Source: DASRCB01 sp035653295 (GTDB taxonomy: Bacteria; Acidobacteriota; Terriglobia; Bryobacterales; Bryobacteraceae). From it: 21,667 nt of DNA. Below the pieces are notes generated by a model, which searched no databases, was not told where the DNA came from, and was given only the letters and a program-made list of their open reading frames with translations. The DNA lies in contig DASRCB010000355.1 in assembly GCA_035653295.1 (NCBI GenBank), positions 1 to 21,667 of the forward strand. The letters are read 5' to 3'. The position numbers and the translations under genes are program-made. Below, piece after piece: positions 16,278 to 21,667 of the stretch (its first letter is position 1; the number at the start of each line of letters is the position of its first letter).

Positions 16278-16876
16278 TCACAGGTTCATGAATTCGTGAT
16301 AAGCGCTTTGCAACCGCTCCCGCAGCCGCAGCACCGCATACCGTTTGCGCGACAGCAGAGTGTTCACGCTCACGCCCGTTGAGATCGCGACGGCAACGGG
16401 CGACAGCAGAGTGTTCACGCTCACGCCCGTTGCCGTCGCGATCTCACGGAAACTACGCCCTTCCAGCTCGTGCGCCACAAACACCTCGCGCTGGCGAATC
16501 GGCAGCTCCTCGACGGCGTCGCGAGTTCTTCGAGAAGCACGCTGCGAGCGTACTCCGCCTCCGGACCCGCATTGGGCGAAGGCAGGAGGTCTTCAAGGTC
16601 CGGGGTTTCGTTCTCTCCTTCGCGATCGATGAAGCTCTGCGGCTTCTTCCTGCGGAAGAGATCGGTAATTCGGTTCCGCGCCACCCGGAAAAGCCAGCCG
16701 GTCACGTGGTCGATCGGCATCAGCAGGCGGTTGGCTTCCACCAGTTCACAGAACACGTCCTGCAGAATGTCCTCCGCATCGCGCGGATCAGCAACCCGCC
16801 GGCGGATGAATTTCAGCAGCCGCGATTGCTCCCGGGTGACTGCTTCGGAAATCCGCTGGTCCTGTTCGGGCGCCAT
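16278..16876 (-). pseudogene. ECF sigma-70 factor, disrupted by a frameshift and an in-frame insertion
   Basis: The N-terminal frame (to about 16520) has a clear sigma region 2: VTREQSRLLKFIRRR, DPRDAEDILQDVFCELVEA and VTGWLFRVARNRITDLFRRK. The C-terminal frame (stop 16278-16280) has region 4: QREVFVAHELEG, SFREIATATGVSVNTLLS and RKRYAVLRLRERL. The two are joined only by a frameshift near 16530, where an extra CG pair (CTCGCGAC for CTCGAC) would explain the loss of frame. In region 4 a 51-bp insertion doubles GVSVNTLLS within the DNA-binding helix-turn-helix. I placed the start at ATG 16874-16876 (MAPEQDQRI), which fits the usual family start and leaves room for the divergent gene's promoter; an ATG at 16943-16945 adds 23 residues. 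Unless both lesions are sequence errors, the product is unlikely to work. Confidence 0.8.
16349..16446. repeat. 33-bp direct repeat interlocked with a perfect 23-bp inverted repeat
   Basis: Direct repeat copies at 16349-16381 and 16400-16432 are identical over 33 bases, offset by 51. The inverted repeat has arms at 16380-16402 and 16424-16446, identical as reverse complements over 23 bases with a 21-base spacer. The 51-bp insertion (17 codons) keeps the frame and lies in sigma region 4. Together these form the pattern expected from one template-switch event. Confidence 0.9.
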
Positions 16877-16943
16877 ATACTCGAGGCTCGCCGCGCGCTG
16901 CACCTGCTGCTGGAGACGAATGACGGCGCGGGATATTGTATCC

Positions 16944-17759
16944 ATGCCCCTGACTCAGAAAGACAAGGCCATCCGCTTCCGTGCCCTGCACGACGCCCCC
17001 GGAACGTTCGTCATCCCGAACCCCTGGGATACAGCATCCGCGCGTATCCTGGCGGGGCTCGGATTTCAGGCGCTGGCCACATCGAGCGCGGCCGCCGCCT
17101 GCGCTCAGGGACGCCGCGACCATGCCCTGGCGCGGGACGAAATGCTGGCGCACGCGCGGACCATCGCCAACGCGACGGACCTGCCCGTCTCCGCCGACCT
17201 CGGCAACGGCTTCGGTGACGCGCCGGAAGCCGTGGCGGAAACCATCCGGCTCGCGGCTGCCGCGGGACTGGTTGGCTGCACCATCGAAGATGCCAACGAG
17301 CACGGTCTTTACGATTTCGATCTGGCGGTCGCGAGGATGTCGGCCGGGGCCGAGGCGGCGCACGCCCTCGCGTTCCCATTTATGCTGACCGCGCGCGCCC
17401 ATATCTATCTGTTCGATAATCCCAGCCTGGGCGAGACGATTCGCCGGCTTCAGGCTTTCGAAAAGGCCGGCGCCGACGTGCTTTTCGCTCCCGGCCTGCC
17501 TGACCTCGCGGCCGTACGCACTGTTTGCGCGGCTGTTTCGAAGCCTTTCAACTTCATGGTGGGGATCAAGGGAAGATCGTTCAGCGTGGCCGAACTCGCC
17601 GACGCGGGGGTGAAACGAATCAGCCTCGCTACGTCGCTGTACCGAGCCGCAATGACCGGCTTCCTGGAGGCAGCACGTCAGGTAAAGGACGAAGGCCGTT
17701 TCGATTTCCTCGACGAATGCGTCGCAACAGGGGACCTCCTGCGGCTCATGCAGATTTGA
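16944..17759 (+). CDS. Isocitrate lyase/PEP mutase superfamily enzyme
   Basis: 271 residues from ATG 16944-16946. The start MPLTQKDKAIRFRALHDAPG followed by TFVIPNPWD is the conserved beginning of this family; the longer upstream frame is shadow of the sigma gene. Visible motifs are NPWDTASARILAGLGFQALATSS, VSADLGNGFGDAPEAVAETIR (metal-binding Asp region), GCTIEDANE (Glu/Asp pair) and FNFMVGIKG. The KKCGH motif of true isocitrate lyase is absent, so it is more likely an oxaloacetate decarboxylase, carboxyphosphonoenolpyruvate mutase-like or methylisocitrate lyase-like C-C lyase. It lies divergently to the sigma gene, and its promoter must sit within the 16877-16943 gap. It has no obvious ribosome binding site. 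Confidence 0.88.
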   Translation: MPLTQKDKAIRFRALHDAPGTFVIPNPWDTASARILAGLGFQALATSSAAAACAQGRRDHALARDEMLAHARTIANATDLPVSADLGNGFGDAPEAVAETIRLAAAAGLVGCTIEDANEHGLYDFDLAVARMSAGAEAAHALAFPFMLTARAHIYLFDNPSLGETIRRLQAFEKAGADVLFAPGLPDLAAVRTVCAAVSKPFNFMVGIKGRSFSVAELADAGVKRISLATSLYRAAMTGFLEAARQVKDEGRFDFLDECVATGDLLRLMQI

Positions 17760-17877
17760 TGTCGCCTGTCGACCGGCGCTGCCGATGTTTCTCGCTGCTG
17801 GACTCGCAGCATACGCCGATTCGTTCCGTGTTCGGTGCTCGGTCAGATCAAACTGCTCAGGATGGTTCATAAGGACT

Positions 17878-17891
17878 GGGGCAATTGCCCC
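17878..17891. promoter_or_regulatory. Perfect 14-bp palindrome GGGGCAATTGCCCC
   Basis: A self-complementary 14-mer upstream of the small exported Cys-containing protein, with a TATAAA-like hexamer at 17912-17917 just beyond it. It could be an operator for the two small Cys-rich genes. No T-run follows, so it is unlikely to be a terminator. Confidence 0.35.
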
Positions 17892-17963
17892 AACGGTGAC
17901 GGCCACCCACATATAAATCAGCAACTTCGTGAGCGGCCGACCGCGTGCATCTTCTGCCGCCGA

Positions 17964-18296
17964 GTGCTGCCAAGTGCGCCAGTTCGAAACCGGGCCATTG
18001 TGGCGATCGCGCTTGTGGCGTTGATCGGCTGTAACGCAGCTTTCGTCTGCCTCGCGGCTCTCAGCATTGCGGCGCCGGCCCATCCATGTTGTCCGGCGCA
18101 CTCCACCTCGCCCACCCACTGCTCCAGGCTCGGGTGCTCTATGTCCGACCCCGTAGTACCCCCAGCCGCGGCAACAACGGCTCTGTGCTTTACGCAGACC
18201 GCAATCCAGGCGACACCGCCGCTGCCTCTGCGCTCAATGCGCATCGAAAGCGCCGCAGCAGACCGTTCGGTCCTTTTCCATCAGCTCCTGATCTGA
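17964..18296 (+). CDS. Small exported protein with Cys pairs, unknown function
   Basis: 110 residues from GTG at 17964. The open frame begins at GTG 17835 with an ATG at 17862, but the segment before 17964 has a much lower G/C share in third positions than its neighbours and contains ATA and AAT codons. I therefore place the start at MLPSAPVRNR, directly ahead of a strong hydrophobic export helix (AIVAIALVALIGCNAAFVCLAAL). The mature part carries PCCPAHS, THCSRLGC and SMSDPV, i.e. several Cys suited to metal or disulfide binding, and a Pro/Ala-rich tail. It is followed by a metallothionein-like gene on the same strand, so a shared metal role is plausible. No known family is recognised. Confidence 0.5.
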   Translation: MLPSAPVRNRAIVAIALVALIGCNAAFVCLAALSIAAPAHPCCPAHSTSPTHCSRLGCSMSDPVVPPAAATTALCFTQTAIQATPPLPLRSMRIESAAADRSVLFHQLLI

Positions 18297-18358
18297 GCCG
18301 ATGCCGACCAGCACGGCTTTCAGCAAGCGAACAAATTCAAAAGATCAGGAGACTTGAA

Positions 18359-18643
18359 ATGAAAACCTTTGCACAGATGATTTTCGCGGGCATCCTGCTG
18401 GCAGGCATGACCTTCGCGCAGAACGATTTCGGCGCCAACGCCCGGTTCCATATGAAGACAGGCCGAGACCTTCCGGCTGTCGAGCAGGCCAAGAACGCGC
18501 CGTGCTGCCCCATGCCGAAATGCACGAAGCAGCAGTGCGATTCCGCCGCATGCTGCCAGAACAAGTGCAGCCAACCGTGCTGCAACCACGCCGCCGCCGC
18601 GAACGAATGCGACATGCCCTGCTGCAAACACCACCACGCGTAG
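18359..18643 (+). CDS. Exported Cys/His-rich metallothionein-like peptide
   Basis: 94 residues from ATG 18359-18361, with AGGAG about eight bases upstream. Residues 1-20 are a signal peptide (KTFAQMIFAGILLAGMTFAQ). The C-terminal half carries twelve Cys within about 45 residues, four of them as CC pairs (PCCP, ACCQ, PCCN, PCCK) and others as KC, QC and EC singles, ending in CCKHHHA. Such density is found in metallothioneins and metal-chelating peptides. Unlike classical bacterial metallothioneins it is exported, so it may trap Cu, Zn, Cd or similar outside the cytoplasm, or use disulfides. No aromatic residue lies in the Cys region. The family is not one I can name; the gene follows the Cys-containing protein at 17964-18296. 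Confidence 0.75.
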   Translation: MKTFAQMIFAGILLAGMTFAQNDFGANARFHMKTGRDLPAVEQAKNAPCCPMPKCTKQQCDSAACCQNKCSQPCCNHAAAANECDMPCCKHHHA

Positions 18644-18652
18644 ACTGAAACA

Positions 18653-18695
18653 ACCGGGCTGCCGAGGGCGGTTACCGCGCCTTCAGCAGCCCGGT
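18653..18695. terminator. Hairpin between convergent genes
   Basis: Perfect 10-base arms ACCGGGCTGC (18653-18662) and GCAGCCCGGT (18686-18695) with a 23-base spacer that overlaps the last codons of the M28 peptidase. It lies where the plus-strand Cys-rich gene and the minus-strand peptidase meet. No T-run is present on either strand, so it may act as a weak two-way transcript end or RNA-stabilising hairpin. Confidence 0.35.
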
Positions 18696-20906
18696 CATAT
18701 CGTCGAGCAGCGCGGCTTCGTTGCGCAGCACCCTGGCCACGATCTGGATCTCTTTGTCCGCCTCGTCCCAATGCTTCTCTTCTATGGCCTCGCGTACCCC
18801 CGGCAGCGTTTTCACTTCGTAACCGGTGTAATAACCCGGCGCGTAGATCTGGTGACGGAACCACGGCCGGCGGGGCAGGCCGGCGTCATCGGTGAGGACA
18901 CGCTCGCTGCGAATGAGCTGGGCATTCAGCTGGGCGGCCGGCGGGTTCTTCGCGTCGGCCAGCGCCTTCTCGTATGCCTGCGCGCTGCGGGTCAGCATAT
19001 CGCTGGCGGTCTCCAGGGGCGCGAAGTTCAGATAGGCCGGAATCGACTCGTGAGGCGGCGGAATGAGTGTTTTGTGCGGATCACGAATGGCCGCGAACAG
19101 GCCTTCGTCGAGCTCTCGATTCCGCTCCTCGATCTCGTCGTGCTTTTCTTTCCACAGCCTTTTGACCTCATCGACGGACTTGTGGATGGTATCGGCGAAG
19201 TCGGTGAACTGGAAGGGCAGTACGTCAGCATCGGCGAGTCGCATCACGGCGGTCCCGACGGTTTGCGCCAGGGCCCGGCCGTACACGAAATCCGTATCGC
19301 TGAAATGCGTGTACCAGTAGAAATCGTCGTAGATGGAGTGATAAATGCCGCCGCCGTCTTCGCCGAAGTAGGCGAGATCCAGCGATGCGATCCCGAGATG
19401 GTCGATGAATGCGGTGTAATCGCTGCCAGAGCCCAGGGCGCCCATGCGCAGGTCGGCGCGCGTGCGCAGCTCGTTGCGGTCCTCGGTCTTGTCCGCACGC
19501 GAGATGCGTCTCTGCTGCAGACGCTTCCAGGCGCTCAGCTTCGTTTCCGGATCTTCCACCTGGCGCGCGACCTGGTTGACGAAGTCCTCCAGCGTGTGCG
19601 ACCCGGCCATTTGCAGATACCCGCGGCCATTGCCGTCGCTGTTGATGTACACCGCGGCGTGGCGCATCAGATCGTCGGCATGCGCTTCCGCCCATTCGGT
19701 CGACCCCAGGAGTCCTTCCTCCTCACCGTCCCACGCCGCGTAAACGATGGTCCGCTTCGGCGTCCAGCCCTGCTTGCGCAACTCGCCCAGCGCGCGCGCC
19801 TCCTCCAGCAGCACCATTTGGCCGGAGATGGGATCCTCGGCCCCGTTGACCCATGCGTCGTGATGATTACCGCGCACAATCCACTCGTCCTTATACTCGC
19901 CTCCCGGGATGATCGCGATCACGTCGTTCACGGGCTTCAGGTCCCAGTTAAACTTCAGCGCGAGATGCACTTTGGCCGGACCCGGCCCCACGTGGTAGGT
20001 GATCGGCAGGCCGCCGCTCCAGCCGTCCGGCGCGAGCGGCCCCTGCAGCGCTTCCAGCAAGGGCTGTGCATCGGAATATGAAATGGGCAGCACGGGAATC
20101 TTCGTCAGCGTCGTCGCCTCAGCCACTTTGAGCCGTTTTGCATTCGCTGTCGCGCCGATGCCGGGAGTGAGCGGATCGCCGGGGTATGTGGGCATGTCCA
20201 TCACGCTGCCGCGCTGGACGCCGTCCGGGGGACGCCACGCGCCTTCGGGAAAAACGACGCCGGGGCGATACCCGTCCTGCTGCGGATCAGAGTAAATGAT
20301 GCAAGCCACTGCCCCGTGCTCGGCGGCGACCTTGGGCTTGATCCCGCGCCACGAGTTGCCGTAGCGTGCGATGACGATAGCTCCCTTCACGGAAACGCCG
20401 AGACGGTCCAGTTGCTCGTAATCCTCGGGGACGCCGAAATTCACATAAACGAGCGGCGCGGTCACGTCGCCATCGATGGAGTACGCGTTATAGGTCGGAA
20501 GCTGCTCGGCGGTTTGATCGGATGTAGGATCGACGGGAACGGCCGGCTCGCGCAGCTTCGCCGTGAAGTGCCGCGGTTCGACGAGTTCCACCAGCCGCGA
20601 TTTCGGGGTCGGAAACAAAACCTGGAACGTCTCGATGTGCGCGTCGAGCCCCCACTCGCGGAAACGCGCCAGAATCCACTGCGCATTGTGCTCGTCATAT
20701 GGCGAGCCCACGTGATGTGGGCGGGCGGAGAGCAGGCGCATGTATTCGCGCATGTTCGCCGGGCTGGGAAGCGCGCGGAACTTCTCCTCCCAGCTCTGCT
20801 CGGCGTGCGTATCGTCGGCGCTGTAGCCGCGCAGGGCAAGCGTCGCGTCAGCGGCGATCAGTGAAGCGCCGGCCGCCAGAACGGCAAGCAGAGGGAGTCG
20901 AAACAT
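18672..20906 (-). CDS. Exported M28 metallopeptidase, glutamate carboxypeptidase II-like
   Basis: 744 residues from ATG 20904-20906 with a signal peptide (MFRLPLLAVLAAGASLIAADA). The plan matches GCPII and transferrin-receptor-like proteins: an N-terminal region, a PA insert (KGAIVIARYGNSWRGIK), the M28 zinc domain and a C-terminal helical dimerisation domain. The zinc ligands can be placed by spacing: His348 and Asp358 (NHHDAWVNGAEDP), Glu395/Glu396 (WDGEEEGLLGS), Asp424 (YINSDGNG) and His523 (IYHSIYDD). All are present, so it should be an active carboxypeptidase removing C-terminal residues from peptides in the periplasm or outside. It is transcribed from a promoter whose minus-10 TATAAT (20918-20913) ends six bases before the ATG, so the mRNA is probably leaderless. 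Confidence 0.93.
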   Translation of the reverse strand: MFRLPLLAVLAAGASLIAADATLALRGYSADDTHAEQSWEEKFRALPSPANMREYMRLLSARPHHVGSPYDEHNAQWILARFREWGLDAHIETFQVLFPTPKSRLVELVEPRHFTAKLREPAVPVDPTSDQTAEQLPTYNAYSIDGDVTAPLVYVNFGVPEDYEQLDRLGVSVKGAIVIARYGNSWRGIKPKVAAEHGAVACIIYSDPQQDGYRPGVVFPEGAWRPPDGVQRGSVMDMPTYPGDPLTPGIGATANAKRLKVAEATTLTKIPVLPISYSDAQPLLEALQGPLAPDGWSGGLPITYHVGPGPAKVHLALKFNWDLKPVNDVIAIIPGGEYKDEWIVRGNHHDAWVNGAEDPISGQMVLLEEARALGELRKQGWTPKRTIVYAAWDGEEEGLLGSTEWAEAHADDLMRHAAVYINSDGNGRGYLQMAGSHTLEDFVNQVARQVEDPETKLSAWKRLQQRRISRADKTEDRNELRTRADLRMGALGSGSDYTAFIDHLGIASLDLAYFGEDGGGIYHSIYDDFYWYTHFSDTDFVYGRALAQTVGTAVMRLADADVLPFQFTDFADTIHKSVDEVKRLWKEKHDEIEERNRELDEGLFAAIRDPHKTLIPPPHESIPAYLNFAPLETASDMLTRSAQAYEKALADAKNPPAAQLNAQLIRSERVLTDDAGLPRRPWFRHQIYAPGYYTGYEVKTLPGVREAIEEKHWDEADKEIQIVARVLRNEAALLDDMTGLLKAR

Positions 20907-20912
20907 GCGCGT

Positions 20913-20938
20913 ATTATAGTCGGTCCGGAACGGTCCGG
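20913..20938 (-). promoter_or_regulatory. M28 peptidase promoter with tandem CGGTCCGG repeat
   Basis: A perfect minus-10 TATAAT (minus strand, 20918-20913) six bases before the ATG, with no recognisable minus-35. In the spacer lie two direct copies of CGGTCCGG (20921-20928 and 20931-20938), ten bases apart, i.e. one helical turn. This is the arrangement of a regulator binding next to a core promoter. Confidence 0.4.
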
Positions 20939-20977
20939 TATCGCGCCGGGCGCTCGCGCAGCGAGTAGAATAAGAGA

Positions 20978-21030
20978 CAGCTCTGATTCACCTCACCAAC
21001 AGGCGCTGCCGACGGTAGCGCCCTTTTTTT
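20978..21030 (+). ncRNA. Possible small RNA ending in an orphan terminator
   Basis: A short plus-strand stretch between two minus-strand genes ends in a strong intrinsic terminator (21002-21030). A TAGAAT hexamer (20966-20971) could be a minus-10 box, giving a transcript of about 50 nt; no minus-35 is recognisable. The unpaired segment before the hairpin contains CACCTCACC, which could pair with ribosome binding sites. It is inference from the terminator alone. Confidence 0.25.
21002..21030 (+). terminator. Strong plus-strand intrinsic terminator with no upstream gene
   Basis: GGCGCTGCC (21002-21010), loop GAC and GGTAGCGCC (21014-21022) form a nine-base stem with one G-U, followed by a C and seven T. 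On the minus strand it would be preceded by A's and has no T-run, so it does not serve the ApbC gene that ends at 21037. Confidence 0.75.
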
Positions 21031-21036
21031 CGGCCA

Positions 21037-21667
21037 TCAGTCCTCGACTTCAATCACCGGGCGTTTCGCCGCTCGCGCTTCTTCGGCGCGCCGCTCGACT
21101 TCGTGCGCGAGCTCGAGAAACGCCTCGGCCGGCGCGCCCGATTCGGCCGCGACCGGCTTGCCGTTATCACCGCCTGCACGCACCTGCGGATCGAGCGGCA
21201 GATGGCCGAGGAAGTGCACGTTCATCATCTCAGCCGTTCGCTGGCCGCCGCCGCTGCTGAATACCTCGATCCGCTCGCCGCAGTGCGGGCACGTGAGGAA
21301 GCTCATGTTCTCCACCATGCCCAGAATGGGGACGCGCACCTGATAGAACATGTTGACCGCTTTGCGCGCGTCTTCGAGTGACACGTCCGAGGGCGTCGTG
21401 ACGACGATGGCGCCCGTAAGCGCGGTGGTCTGCATCAGACTCAGCTGCACGTCGCCGGTGCCGGGCGGAAGATCAATCAGCAGGTATTCCAGCTCGCCCC
21501 AGTCCACGCTCCGAAGGAACTGCTGCATCACGTTGTGCAGCATGGGACCACGCCAGATCAGCGGCTTGTCACCGGGGTTGAGGAATCCCATGGACATGAC
21601 CCGCACGCCGTTTTTCTCGATCGGCTGAATGCGCTGCCCGATCGCCTGTGGCGTGGCGCGCACGCCC
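21037..21667 (-). CDS. apbC: Mrp/ApbC-type P-loop Fe-S cluster carrier (N-terminal part outside the window)
   Basis: The last 209 or so residues are present; the frame is open to the window edge, so the start and Walker A loop are missing. Visible features are NGVRVMSMGFLNPGDKPLIWRGP, the DLPPGTGD switch/Walker B region, and the CPHC cysteine pair in SFLTCPHCGER that bridges a cluster between two subunits. The run IVVTTPSDVSLEDARKAVNM is also typical, as is GHLPLDPQVRAGGDNGKPV. Such proteins bind a labile 4Fe-4S cluster and pass it to apoproteins in the cytoplasm. A GTG at 21661-21663 is an internal codon, not a start. The C-terminus is a charged helix (HEVERRAEEARAAK). Confidence 0.93.
   Translation of the reverse strand, partial: GVRATPQAIGQRIQPIEKNGVRVMSMGFLNPGDKPLIWRGPMLHNVMQQFLRSVDWGELEYLLIDLPPGTGDVQLSLMQTTALTGAIVVTTPSDVSLEDARKAVNMFYQVRVPILGMVENMSFLTCPHCGERIEVFSSGGGQRTAEMMNVHFLGHLPLDPQVRAGGDNGKPVAAESGAPAEAFLELAHEVERRAEEARAAKRPVIEVED

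Noticed and set aside
16788..18119. Long minus-strand open frame (443 aa) across the lyase gene
   Set aside because: It is the reverse-frame shadow of the PEP mutase-like gene in GC-rich DNA: Arg- and Gly-rich with no family motifs.

Overview
The window is GC-rich and almost wholly coding. It reads as chromosome from an acidobacterium of the Solibacter/Bryobacter type. Three gene types point there: an orphan MacB/FtsX-type permease of the acidobacterial duplicated family next to a PadR regulator, a subtilisin-like protease with a C-terminal extension resembling the Solibacter-type TIGR03437 domain, and a run of secreted or periplasmic hydrolases. I see no prophage, insertion sequence, CRISPR array, tRNA or rRNA.

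Layout. 1-3797, minus strand: the 5' part of an APC-family amino-acid permease, a BBP2-type outer-membrane porin, and a secreted Cys-rich protein of unknown function followed by a strong terminator. 3993-7110, minus strand: an aromatic-amino-acid operon with a leader peptide, an attenuator, DAHP synthase (aroF), an unknown membrane-anchored protein and a PfkB-family sugar kinase. The last two cistrons are closely coupled, by a 9-base gap and a TTGA start/stop overlap. 7147-10635, plus strand: a large exported subtilase fired divergently from the aro leader. 10736-14574, minus strand: the orphan ABC permease, its PadR-family regulator (GTGA overlap) and a frameshifted PHP-type hydrolase. 14645-15923, plus strand: a small membrane protein and an APH(6)/hydroxyurea-type kinase. 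15926-16876, minus strand: a damaged ECF sigma factor and a small membrane protein. 16944-18643, plus strand: a PEP mutase/isocitrate-lyase superfamily enzyme and two small exported Cys-rich proteins, one metallothionein-like. 18672-21667, minus strand: an M28/GCPII-like peptidase and the C-terminal part of an Mrp/ApbC Fe-S carrier. Between these last two lies a plus-strand terminator with no gene to serve.

The best discovery is upstream of aroF (6957-7110). A 16-codon reading frame, MTFAFSSPFRFWWYRT, has four Phe, two Trp and one Tyr codon. It is followed by segments that can form the three alternative hairpins of a classical attenuator (1:2, 2:3 antiterminator, 3:4 terminator), ending in a T-run just before the aroF ribosome binding site. 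The leader's own promoter sits so close to the ATG that the leader peptide may be translated from a leaderless mRNA.

The second notable region is the ECF sigma gene. It carries a 51-bp in-frame insertion made of a 33-bp direct repeat interlocked with a perfect 23-bp inverted repeat, the signature expected of a replication template switch, plus a separate frameshift. Function calls rest on motifs read by eye; no database search was run.
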